A stretch of 64,000 nucleotides of DNA from assembly GCA_018417955.1 (NCBI GenBank), contig JACTVC010000005.1, positions 310,001 to 374,000 on the forward strand, read 5' to 3'. The position numbers and the translations under genes were made by a program. Positions 10,815-21,246 of the stretch are shown here, one piece after another; positions within the stretch are counted from its first letter, which is position 1; each line of letters begins with the position of its first letter. The notes under the pieces are model-generated. The model was not told the origin of the DNA. It was given only the letters and a program-made list of their open reading frames with translations, and did not search any database. The DNA comes from Laccaria trichodermophora. Lineage: Eukaryota > Basidiomycota > Agaricomycetes > Agaricales > Hydnangiaceae.

Positions 10815-11485
10815 CAGTCGCGGACAAACAAAGTCAACAAAAAATATCAAAGTTTACCAAAATAGTCTTAATCGACGCGGATTGATGAGACGATTCCAAC
10901 AATACCAATTTCATCAAATTTTATCGAGCCGTTCCCTCATAAACTTCCAAATAAGGTTTTTAGGCCCTCAAAATTTGGCAGGACTGTGAGAATTGGTCTA
11001 AAAATCATGAAAAATAGTGCAATCGACTGCTTTTGATGAGAGGCAAATGATCCTGTAATATTGGAAGGTTCTGTCGAGCCGTTTTGGCTAAATAAATTCG
11101 AAAAGAATGACCTAAAATAGAAATTGATCGGTAATCAGGGCCCGCTTGGTGCCTTTCGGAGACCCTTAAGTCTTAGTTGAAGAGTGTTTACCGGAATTAC
11201 AGTGGCCAAAGGCGCCGCTGCTGACACACAAATCATTTTCAGAAATTCAACTCCATTGTGAGCCACTTTGAGGTAAATTTGGTCACCTAGGACCCTGAAT
11301 TGGGGCTACATATTTCGAAAAATTTGACCAAAAATTTGGCGGAACACATCCGCTCGTGGGAAAAACTTCAAAGGTGTGTTTGTTGACGTATTTCGACGAG
11401 CTGATCAAGATTCTGAAAAAATATTGCCAAAATATTGGCTGGGGGCCGAGATATCAAATTTGTTGTCTTTGTTTGTCCGCGACTG
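10815..11485. mobile_element. Tc1/mariner-like MITE, copy 2 (inverted)
   Basis: 671 bp, the same family as 4073-4754 in opposite orientation, with TA on both sides (10813-10814, 11486-11487). Compared with copy 1 it has a roughly 10-bp deletion near one end and scattered single-base differences. It lies 83 bp outside the split MITE. Confidence 0.85.
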
Positions 11486-11823
11486 TATGAGCACGCAGGT
11501 AGACTCGCGAGCCAGTCGGTGCACACTGCAGTAACACTCTAACAGAGTTATTTGGTGATGTGTACTGTTTGTTGTGGTGAGCAGAGAGTGAAAAGAGAGT
11601 AGTTACCGTATCGACTGGTCTACATTGTCACGATTTTGGCAGGACCAGCGAAGTGTGACACGGGACTTAGAAAAAAAAATGAGTTGAATGACCTCACAAA
11701 GAATTTCCCTCACATCACACTCTTTTTGGAACAAGATAGGCTGTCAAAACAACATTTATGCACTTGTAGTCCTTTATGAATTCATGGTCCAGTGGCTCGT
11801 GGCTTTAACAAGGTAATGGGTAA

Positions 11824-12487
11824 GGGCCTGTTCGGGTCCCCGGTCTTGTATCGGCTTAGGCATTGGCCTTGCAATTTGATAAGACCGAAGCTGAGTTCCC
11901 ACAGGCTTGAGGTGTTCGTCACAACGGTGTCACAACGGGCATTCTTAGATAATACACCGTAGATAACCTCACATTAGTTCATGCGATAAATTCCAACCTG
12001 TACTAGTGGTCTAAAAAATCAGCAAAGCACACTTAAAATCAGGGGAAGAGGTATTAGTTCTCTCAGAATAAAATTTACAGGCAAAGACATGGCATATCTC
12101 ACAAAATGTAATGCCTGCTCCTTACCACTGATTAACCCTCTTTATTCTTTTACCAGGATGTTTCTAGCATGTTTAGTAACCATAAATTTTTGTTACCCAC
12201 AGGAGGTGGATGGTTATATTTTTTCAGGGGAAACTTATGGAAGGAACAATGGAATAGAGAATATACATCCAGAGGTAATGTTTTGTAAATATTGAAGGGA
12301 ACCAAACATGCATAAAGGAAATGCTAGGCCGTCACCCGCCATCACGCGAGGCCGAAGCAGAGCAGAGTGCCACCGAACACGGCTTGGGCTCCGCTCTGAT
12401 GACCGAAGCCATCAGCTTGGCTTCGGCTTCAAAATAGCATGATTTTGGCTGGAGGCCGACGAGAAGACCGGGGACCCGAACAGGCCC
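11824..12487. mobile_element. PIF/Harbinger-like MITE
   Basis: 664 bp with 24-bp perfect terminal inverted repeats beginning GGGCCTGTTCGGGTCCCCGG, flanked by TAA on both sides (11821-11823, 12488-12490). A GGGCC start and a 3-bp T(A/T)A target repeat are typical of PIF/Harbinger MITEs. A 69-codon open frame inside (12089-12295) has no recognisable similarity. Confidence 0.8.
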
Positions 12488-12490
12488 TAA

Positions 12491-13225
12491 ATGGGAACAT
12501 GTATCTTGGAAGAAATCACTGGCAGCTAGACTACTAGATGATCTCCAACAGAAGGGAGTGTTGGATGCAATGGGGGTGTGAGGCTGTTGCCAGAGATATT
12601 GTCAGTGTGGTGTGTATGCCAGATGTGCATTCTGTTGCAATCACATCAGTATTGGCATTGATGGGGTAGCTGAGTGCAGAGGCTGAGGTTGGTTCAGGGT
12701 ACACAGAGATCATGACATGGCACAGTAGGGTCTATTGTAGAATGGTAAGTCAAGTTTGAGTTTGCGAAACAGACCTTACGAGCAACCAGCTGTGTGTTGT
12801 TGTAGATAAGTAAGTTAACACTTGGTACATCTGCACGACTTGGCATGACGTCTTCTGGATTAGTACATAGAGACCTTTACCCAGGCTGGTTGTATCAGGG
12901 GGATGTTTCTGGACACGGGTATGCTGTAGAACGGGTGAGGTCAAGTCCAGCAGTGTCTTCAATGATGTTTACTAACGTTGTTTGAGCGTCGTTCACCGAA
13001 ATTTCGCTAAGTCCTTTGTCACAAATGCATGACCTGCCAAAGTGACAACAGGTTAGACCAGCCGCACACACACGACGATCGGAGTTTGAAGTAACGGCTG
13101 GTGTCGAGCCTAGCGCGCAGGATCAAATCCTGCTGGTGTCGTATGTTTATTTTGCATGGAAGAGCTACTATAAAAGATACACCTCCAAGGGCAAAAAAGT
13201 CATCAAATCTACAAGTGCATGCAAC
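12491..13225. other. Intergenic region, no supported gene
   Basis: No convincing reading frame. Near 13094-13147 lies a stretch resembling the 3' half of a tRNA-Ser (a T-arm with loop ATCAAAT, then GGTGTCG), but no matching 5' half was found. Confidence 0.5.
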
Positions 13226-14474
13226 CTACGTTGTTACACTTTCTAAAGGAGGCGAATTGACGGAAGGTTTTGCTCGACTTCTTCCCCACTTGACTGTAAC
13301 CTGCACCTCATCAATTTCCAACCCATTTGCCCATGCAGTTGCAGCAGTCTCTGCAGCCCCTCTTTCCTTGAAATTTACAAAAGCACATCTGTCTGATGTT
13401 AGGAATTTGTATGCTCGATATGTTGCATGAAAATACGAACCTTGACTTCCCTACGTGCACAATAGACTTGATTTGTGTCTGATCCACAAAAGGAAGAGAG
13501 TGTACAACCCGTGATCGGATGCTCCCCTCCGTTGACGATGGGGAAAGAGAAGAAAGGAATATTGAAGTCTGATTCGTTTATTATTCAAAAGGTGCTAACA
13601 GCTGGAAAAGAAGAAGATAAAAACACACAATTGTTTTGTCATCCGGAGCCTTCAAACCCTGACTTTCAGCATGTGTTGATAAGATTTTGTGCGCAACGGG
13701 GTCGTTCTTTCCATGATATCTGTCTTGCATATTTTGGTGTGCGAGGTCATTATCCACTGGCATCTCATGACGGTATGGACATTCGTTTCCACGGGTGCAG
13801 TCTCCTTTAGCAAAGAAGGAACAAAGATGGGGTCGGTTACGCTTGTAGTAAGGGTCTGTCCTCGCGAGCTGCTTCAACATCTCTTTTCCAGCAGAGACGG
13901 CCCGACCAGAGTCTAATCCAGACTTGTTGCCATCCAACTTTGGTTGAAGTTGAGCGACAACATGCGGAATGGTGACTGAAGAATGAATGACACACCTTGC
14001 CTTCCATATTTTGCGCGTAATACTCTCTGTTTATGTCGCTGGTGGGCGCATCATTTTGAAATCCCAACGCAGTGTCTCGTACTTGAGTGGGAAGACCATA
14101 CTCAAGGTCAAGCAAGCAGGTCTGGCAAACGTTTTTTATTTTTGCACATGTTTGACAGATGACAGTGGTTTTGAATCGCGAACCAGTACCAGGATTCCAG
14201 CGAAAGACTGTGAAGGGACGTGCACAAGTACCGCATGAGCGACCATATTCCTGTTTAGACTGCAATATGTATAGTCAGGATGAGCAAGTGATTTAACAAT
14301 GTGGACTGCTTATACCATTCTGATGAATGGATTGTCGCCCAAACCTGTAGGATGATATAGAGTATTCAGTATTACTCGCCGTAAGATTTACATTTACCAC
14401 TTACATGTTTCACACAGAATCGGAAATTCGCTCTGTTCCCAACCAGCTTTGTTAATGTCGGCTTTGGGAGGCAT
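13226..14474 (-). CDS. ECM2: Pre-mRNA-splicing factor SLT11/ECM2 (RBM22 family)
   Basis: 320 aa. Exons (transcript order): 14474-14405, 14344-14316, 14259-13996, 13937-13629, 13568-13441, 13388-13226. It acts in the activated spliceosome at the U2/U6 catalytic RNA. The N-terminal Cys-rich zinc region is visible ([35 protein letters not shown]), then the CCCH finger ([19 protein letters not shown]) and one RRM with FLSSL and [10 protein letters not shown]. It ends soon after the RRM, so it lacks the long C-terminal tail of animal RBM22. It is divergent from MET8 with 84 bp between the two ATGs. Confidence 0.92.
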
Positions 14475-14558
14475 GATGATGATGATCAAGAACAAGTGAG
14501 TCACGTGAGTTTACCGACACTTATCAAAGTATTTGTGCGTGTCCGTCACCCACCTCTC
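14475..14558. promoter_or_regulatory. Bidirectional promoter of ECM2 and MET8
   Basis: The 84 bp between the ATG of ECM2 (minus) and the chosen ATG of MET8 (plus) must carry both starts. A TCACGTGA palindrome at 14500-14507, a typical bHLH-type E-box, lies here. Role inferred from position. Confidence 0.45.
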
Positions 14559-15359
14559 ATGTCTCTTTTAATCGCTTGGCAATTAAAGGAGAAGCGTGTC
14601 CTCATCGTCGGCGGCGGTGAGATCGCCTCTCAGCGTATAGATTCCATCCTTGCAACCGATGCGAGTATTGTCGTTATCGCTCCGGAACACGGCCTCAACT
14701 CTCGTGCAAGGCAACTCATCGCCTCCCACCCTGCTCGTATCACTCACCATGACCGCCTTTTCCTCGGGCCTTCCGAGCTGCATAATATAGATATGGTTCT
14801 CACTGCTCTTGACGATCCCGAACGCTCACGCGAGATTGTCCTCATGTGTCGTGATGCTCGCATTCCGGCCAACGCTGCAGACATACCCGATCTCTGTGAC
14901 TTTTATTTTGGGGCACAAATCCGCGATGGCCCGTTACAGATCATGATTTCAACGAATGGGAACGGTCCAAGGTTGGCTAGTCGGATAAAGGAAAGGTTGC
15001 AGCGAGCCCTTTCTGGGGTTGAGGGCGAGGCGATCACCCGGGTTGGCCGATTGAGAAACCTGCTCAAACAGAAGGCGCCAGGCATTGGCGGTGACTTGGG
15101 TCGGAGGCGGATGAAATGGATGACGCGACTCTGCAATGAATGGGAGCTGGAAGACTTTGCCCAGCTCGATGACGCCATGATGAAGAGGTTGCTTGAAGAA
15201 GGATGGGAAAACGATCGCACCCCTTCCTTACAGGATGTTGGGGGAATCTGTTCCAGAAGATATCATCAAAAATTTCACTCTACAATACCACTGGCGGCTG
15301 GATTATTGGTTGGAGTCCTTACCACAACTTTGATTACTTTCTTTCGCCACCGAAAATAA
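14559..15359 (+). CDS. MET8: Siroheme synthase: precorrin-2 dehydrogenase/ferrochelatase
   Basis: 266 aa, single exon. It turns precorrin-2 into siroheme, the cofactor of sulfite and nitrite reductases. The start is the first ATG in frame (MSLLIAWQL). The NAD-binding motif VLIVGGGEIASQRID follows at once, then NAADIPDLCDFYFGA, which carries the conserved active-site Asp, and ISTNGNGPRLASRIKERL. Odd: the C-terminus has a clear hydrophobic segment (IPLAAGLLVGVLTTTLITFF) followed by RHRK, a candidate tail anchor not present in yeast Met8. It converges on RCL1, with stops about 120 bp apart. Confidence 0.92.
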   Translation: MSLLIAWQLKEKRVLIVGGGEIASQRIDSILATDASIVVIAPEHGLNSRARQLIASHPARITHHDRLFLGPSELHNIDMVLTALDDPERSREIVLMCRDARIPANAADIPDLCDFYFGAQIRDGPLQIMISTNGNGPRLASRIKERLQRALSGVEGEAITRVGRLRNLLKQKAPGIGGDLGRRRMKWMTRLCNEWELEDFAQLDDAMMKRLLEEGWENDRTPSLQDVGGICSRRYHQKFHSTIPLAAGLLVGVLTTTLITFFRHRK

Positions 15360-15478
15360 ATACTTTGAGGATAATGAAACAGGGCGCTACCAGGTTCCAA
15401 CGACTAAGTACAACTGCTGGTCCTACACAACATCCACTGTCAACAGGAAGCCTAGATCTGATCATCGGAGCTCCCAGA

Positions 15479-16940
15479 TCACGCCAATGTCCTGTTTGCG
15501 TTTACATATCCCGTGCCATAGCAGGAATACAACAATTGTGAACACCCTGGAAGTGAAGAATCTGCCACGATTTTGAATGAAGTGCCAAAGAAAGTCTGCA
15601 CATCTCGGAGAAATTGTATTCTATAGGTGGCTTATTGTTTTAGCTCAAAAATTGGAATGAATGGACGTACGTTCTAGGCGTCGGTTCACCCATACGACAG
15701 CGTCCAACATCTTCACTTCCCAAAACCATAAACATCAGAACCAGTGTTTGATGCTTTCGGTCCACGCAACCGCCTTTGTTAACCTCTGCGAGAAGCTGTC
15801 GTGTCGCCTTGAGTCCTATATCTTCTGGCGCCACACCTGGTTCAGACACTGCTTCTGCACAGTGAATGACAGAGGTGGTAGATTCAGCCAGTAGGCTTAA
15901 TGCATAACCTGGTGATCTGGGTCAAAATTTAAATGCAAGTAAAGGATCAATCTTAAAAATTCCAGCTTACTTTCCGCTGTCGTCTCCCTTGTAAACGTCG
16001 GAGTAAAGGTAGATGTCTGGAATATATCGATTGAGAACCGATCGCGACGCTTCGATCATACGATTTGAAAACTGAGGGTTCAATCGTACGGCGTGGCTGG
16101 TTACAGTGATTTTAGCTCTCAGGAAGGTTCGAGTCGACGACCGTGCACTGACGCTATGCCCCGTATCCGCTTGACTTTACCCGGATCCACGAAATTCAAC
16201 GTCTTGAGTTGTTTCACGATTGGGGACAAAAACTGAACCTCGCCGCCACCTTCAGGAGGCGCCCCTCGTTTTTTGATCTGGAATTTTGACGTCTATGATC
16301 TTGCTCACCATTGAAGAGGTTAAACTCACCCGTAGCTCTAACCCATTTGAAATTCCAAAGAGTTGTAGATGGGGCAATGTTACTGTCCGCAAAAGATCCG
16401 CCTACTTGATGGTGTATCAGTCCAATCTTGCGTTTTAGAAAGTAAAAAAAAAAACACACCGAGAGGTCATGCTCGTCTGTGGTGATCCCCTTTAGCGTCA
16501 ACTGGACTGGTTTCTTTGCGAAAGGTGCCAACATAATGATGGGTTCCAGGAAATAGCCGATGGAGCGGGATTTTGGGCAGTCATGTTGCAACACACCGCC
16601 AAAGATGATACCAGGTTTGAGTAGAATCGAGGTACCTGGAATGGGTGAGCAAAACTTTGGTCCGCTGACTGGTGGGACGAACCTGTTACAGAGATTTCAA
16701 TTATTGTTCCGTTGGTTATTTTTTCCAGAAGACGCAGGAGACTGATTTCAAAATCTTTAATGATTTTGTTAACGAGAAATTCATTCGTTTTAAGATGAAC
16801 GAACCTTGCAAGCCAGGATTTTTGTCCTCTGAACGAATTTTATCTATTCGGATATGCTTCCCGGTTAATATGGCTAGCACTAGGCGATGTCGAAGATGCT
16901 GGTGACCGCTGAAGCTGACAAGAGAAGCTGTGTGCGCCAT
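15479..16940 (-). CDS. RCL1: RNA 3'-terminal phosphate cyclase-like protein, 18S rRNA processing
   Basis: 364 aa. Exons (transcript order): 16940-16805, 16754-16683, 16635-16460, 16401-16330, 16277-16153, 16096-15971, 15916-15671, 15620-15479. A nucleolar SSU-processome component associated with Bms1 and A2-site cleavage. Recognised from GHQHLRHRLVLAILTGK, IRIDKIRSED, CPKSRSIGYFLEPIIMLAPF, RGAPPEGGGEV, YSDVYKGDDSGK and GGCVDRKHQT. Full family length. It shares an 89-bp divergent promoter region with UBA3. Confidence 0.94.
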
Positions 16941-17029
16941 GTTTGAAGGAGAAAAATTAGTTTAGGTAATAACGATCCTTCAGTTGAAGTGCTTGACTCG
17001 ATTGAACTAATTACCTTCACACAACAAGT
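16941..17029. promoter_or_regulatory. Bidirectional promoter of RCL1 and UBA3
   Basis: 89 bp between the two divergent ATGs. It contains TTAGTTTAGGTAATAA and, 43 bp away, AACTAATTACCTT, a partly inverted pair that could be a shared site. Role inferred from position. Confidence 0.4.
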
Positions 17030-18725
17030 ATGTCGACATTGTCTCTTCCCAATGACACCTCAGCCACAGTGGACTGGCCTGGCCGCTATTATCATATTGA
17101 TCAGATCCTCAACACTCCAGGCCCTCGTACCGACCCCGCTTTCCTGGCTGGCGACGGGGTAGACGCACCCTCCCGTTTTAGGTCCTCATAACTGTACTGA
17201 CGACGTGATTCCTGCTACAGGTCAAGGGTTTCCTTCGAAATGAGGCAAAGATCCTGGTTATCGGCGCTGGCGGTCTTGGTTGCGAGATTCTAGCCAACCT
17301 CGCTTTGACTGGATTTAAAGACATCCACGTTGTAGACATGGACACGATCGACATCAGCAACCTCAATCGTCAATTCTTGTTCAGGTATCCAACCTTAGGT
17401 CCAAGTGCATCGGAACAATTCTAAGCTCATCTCAGGCCAAAGGATGTTGGTCAACCCAAAGCAACGGTGGCGGCCGAATTTATTATGAAACGCGTCCCAG
17501 GAGTCAAAGTCACTCCGTAAGTGGCTTCCGCTCCTCACAGCGCTTAGTATATATGGCAATGCAAGCTATTTTGGAAAAATTCAGGATAAAGATGATGATT
17601 ATTACATGCAATTCAACCTCGTCATCTGCGGTCTCGACTCTGTAGAAGCCAGGCGCTGGATGAATGCAACACTGGTCAATCTAGTTGATCCAGAGAACCC
17701 AGAGAGTCTCAAGCCAATGATTGATGGAGGAACCGAGGGTCTGTAGATCTCAATCCGACCTTTCTTCTCCCTAGAATATTCATTTGACACAGGATTCAAG
17801 GGTCAAGCACGCGTCATCCTCCCAACTATCACATCTTGTTATGAATGCTCTCTTGACATGCTCAACAAGCCTACCGCTTTTCCTATCTGCACAATCGCAA
17901 ATACACCTCGTCTCCCAGAACATTGCATCGAATGGGCATCAGTTCTGGAATGGCCCCGGGTCCATGGAGGTTTGTTCCCGCACAGAACATAATATCACTT
18001 CACTTACCTTGAGTCTCGGACCCCCAGACAAAAAGATGGACACGGATGATCCGGAGCACATTGGATGGCTTTATAAGGTAGCGGCAGCTCGGGCACAGGA
18101 TTTCAAGATTGAGGGCGTTACGTGGTCACTCACACAAGGAGTGGTGAAGAACATCATTCCGGCCATAGCCTCAACAAACGCTATCATTGCAGGTATGAAG
18201 CCATTGAATCATCTTAGTCATGTCTGATTGCGCCACATCTACCTTCAGCGGCTTGTTGTAACGAAGCCTTCAAGATTGCAACGAGTTCGGCTGCCTATCT
18301 AAATAATTATTTCATGCTCATTGGAACGGACGGAGTGTATTCATACACTTTTGAGCACGAGCGACGTCTTGATTGCCCTGTCTGCGGCGGTGAAGCCCTA
18401 GAAATCGTCATTGCGCCCGATTTTACGGTCGAGCAGATGATCGAGATGTTGGTAGAGAAACAGGACATGTGCGTGCCTCTTGACTTACGACTGATCTCTT
18501 TGTTCGCTTTGCCTTCTCAACTGATTATCCAGTCAAATTAAAAAACCATCCCTGTCAACGCCGACAAAACAAATATACCTACAGGCCCCACCACAGCTCG
18601 AAGAAGCTACACGGCCAAACCTTGAAAAGAAAGTTTCAGAACTCGTGCGTCCCGGAGGAGAGATCACAGTCACCGCGTCAACCCTACCTTTTAGCCTGTC
18701 GCTCCGTGTCACCTACTCTCTATAG
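17030..18725 (+). CDS. UBA3: NEDD8-activating enzyme E1 catalytic subunit
   Basis: 433 aa. Exons: 17030-17158, 17221-17384, 17436-17516, 17566-17738, 17793-17969, 18028-18192, 18249-18468, 18533-18725. It adenylates NEDD8/Rub1 and passes it to Ubc12 for cullin modification; the partner is Ula1/APPBP1. Visible are [19 protein letters not shown] (ATP site), [25 protein letters not shown], the catalytic Cys region [16 protein letters not shown] (about C215), a zinc pair DCPVCGG, and a C-terminal ubiquitin-fold domain. Exon 4 is placed so that VTP reads on into [13 protein letters not shown]. Confidence 0.94.
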
Positions 18726-18934
18726 CTTTTAACTGGCGTACTGTATAACTCAAACCAGTAGGGTGGGGATGAGAGATGTGCTCGACCGTAGTGCTGTCGA
18801 TGTATGTCATTTATGTAGAAAACGTCACCGCCGGTGGATTCGCTAGGCGGTTTCACGTTCACTTTCAACAACGATACCACCTCCAGTAGGGTAAAGCCGA
18901 GCATCAATTGAGAAACCAGCATGTAATAGTGCTT

Positions 18935-21181
18935 TTACTTATAAAGAACGACAATGCGGCCGTAATCCCCATTCCCCTCACCCTGCCCTGCGGCTGTCAA
19001 CCACCGTTCAAGCAAGGACCAAGGCGCCCCAAACATCACCCCTAGTTCATCCGTATGATGTTCTCCGTCGAGCGCTGTGATGAAATTATGAGGGTAAGGT
19101 GGTTGAGTTCCCTGCGCTGTATGTGGCTGTACTGTTGGGGAGCGAGTTGGCCTCGGATGTGAGGAAATCAGGGCAACTTTTGGGATGACGGGTGAGGGCG
19201 GGGGTACTGCTGGGGAAATCAGAGAATGACGCCGAGATTCTGAGCGCCCAAAAGCGGCTTTTGGACTTTCTTGGGTTGATTGTGTGAGTGAATCCAGCGT
19301 GGTATGAGAACCTGTTTTAGAAATGGTTGCACGGTCATCTTTGTGCTGAGAATGGATCCAGGACGTGCGTGGGCTCGTGAGAGCTCCCGATTTTATACCA
19401 TCCCGGCTGCGGAGTTGTTCAAGTACCTTTTCCGCCGCACTGGCCCTTCTGGCGCGATGTGTGGCAGATATCGCAACGTTTACTGTGGACATTGACGGGG
19501 AGTCGGCAGCAAGTTCGAAATTAGCTTGATCAGGAAAGAGAGCGGAAGAGGGGTGTGGTATCCCCACCTGGGTTAAGCCTTTGTCAGTCAGAGAGGCGCC
19601 AAATGTAGGGAACTGGTGGGAGGGACCAACATCCCCTTTACGAACAAGCTTGGACGCATCGCCGTCAAAGGGTTTGATCATTTCAGGATTAACCTTAGTT
19701 TGAGAAGGCTCTGGAGGCAGATAAACAGGCCATCTGTGCACTCGTCGCAAAAAACCCTTCCAGAGGGTTACCCCTTGAACATGATAGATGGAAGAAAAAG
19801 CGGCACCTTGATGACGCCAAATGTGGTGAAACGGCGGACATCGATCCCTAATTGCTCAACGTTGAACTCCTGCATCCATTCAAATATTGTTTTGCCAGAT
19901 TTTAGTCGTGAATAAAGGTGCAAAAGTTTGGGCCAATCCGGAACTTCCATACCTGAGATTCTGGTCAGTCAAGGACCAAAGTTAATAGTATGACTAGACC
20001 TGGCTTGGTTACATACGGTCCACATTCATCCTTAACGTGGGCTTCGTCCGCAAGCCACTGGATGTTTTTTCGCAGAGTGTACATATTTGAATATTGGAAG
20101 ATGTCTATTGTCATTATCACTTGATAGTATCTTTGAAGATGATTTAGGAATTTTCAGAAATGAAAGGGCGACGTACAGAAGATGGGAGATTGCTTGACGC
20201 GTCAACGAGATGTCGCAGTCCGCCAACTGAGCGATCCGACTGATGTGATTAATACCGTCGATGTAATTGCAAACCTAGCAAAAGCACGTTAATCTTTCAA
20301 AGCCAACAACGGCAAACCACTAATCTACCTTTGCCATTGTCAAATCCCAATTATCCTCGATTCGCTTTGACAGGTTTATGAGAGCCAAAGGAACCATCCA
20401 GTCTTTCACAGATGGAGGATTCGGGTAGAAAGGGAATATCTTGAGCTCAATAGAGTTGAATTGATCGATGGGAATCGAGGTCTCAGAATACGAATTCAAA
20501 TCCTCATAGAGTTGCTCAAGAATAGCGTGAACGGCGGGAGAAGTGCCAGGAGAAGACAGAAAGCACGATTCTTCCTGCATACAAAGTAGCATGAGAAGCC
20601 TGCGAGGAATATACTGTAAAATGACTCACTTCACAAGACTTGAGAACTCGACTGACTTTCCGAACGACAGGCTCGTAGCAACTAAGATCTGCTCCACGGT
20701 CAAACACAAAGCAAAGGTTGTATATGAAGTAGTTTCGCTTATAATGGCCCTTCAATTCTACCGGAAATCCTATTATGCGGTGCCTCTGTGTCGAACACGT
20801 AACAAGTCTTCCGCACAACGGGCTTGGGGGTATAACATACATGGAAATATCGTTAAAATTGAATAGGGTGCGCTGGGAAGAGTTGGATCTGTGTTGAGGT
20901 GAGGGAAGGCGACGACCTGGGCGGTAGAAATCGGTGGGTGAGATGAGAGAAGTACTTGAATTGCGGGAGGTCAAGCCATGATTCGAGCTTTGGGGCCCCG
21001 GTGAGGGTGTCTCCGAAGAGGGTGTTGGTGGTACGGATGAATTTCCATTTGGCACAGAGGGAGTAGGCACAGCAATGAGGCCTTCTGGTACTTGGTAGAC
21101 GATTTTTGGCCCTTGCTGAACATCAAAGACGGCATAAAATACCGATTCAATGCGAGGAAGGAAGGAATCACCGTCGGGCAT
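18935..21181 (-). CDS. NPR2: Nitrogen permease regulator 2 (NPRL2), SEACIT/GATOR1 subunit
   Basis: 664 aa. Exons (transcript order): 21181-20630, 20574-20329, 20274-20177, 20130-20000, 19952-19807, 19756-18935. Inhibits TORC1 under nitrogen or amino-acid limitation as part of the Npr2-Npr3-Iml1 GAP complex. Recognised from FYAVFDVQQGPKIVYQVPEG at the N-terminus, RNYFIYNLCFVFD, AVHAILEQLYEDLN, DNWDLTMAK, LADCDISLTRQAISHLLYY and LDGEHHTDEL near the end. A Ser/Pro/Thr-rich linker occupies about residues 40-110 and a long disordered stretch precedes the C-terminal winged-helix part. It is divergent from OGG1 with only 65 bp between ATGs. Confidence 0.93.
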
Positions 21182-21246
21182 GACGGTGAGGGAGATGGGA
21201 AAAGCAGACACTTTATTTACAACATTACCCCGCGATCACATTGCAC
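21182..21246. promoter_or_regulatory. Bidirectional promoter of NPR2 and OGG1
   Basis: 65 bp between the ATGs of two divergent genes, the shortest divergent gap in the window. Core promoter elements of one gene may extend into the other's transcribed region. Role inferred from position. Confidence 0.4.

Noticed and set aside
12089..12295. Short open frame inside the Harbinger-like MITE
   Set aside because: 68 residues without recognisable motif, in a non-autonomous element.
13094..13147. Possible tRNA-Ser gene
   Set aside because: Only the T-arm and 3' acceptor half look right; no 5' acceptor, D-arm or anticodon arm could be placed upstream, and the T-loop lacks the first T.
14496..14558. 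Longer MET8 start upstream
   Set aside because: The upstream extension begins with GTG, not ATG. The first ATG in frame (14559) directly precedes the conserved NAD-binding domain.
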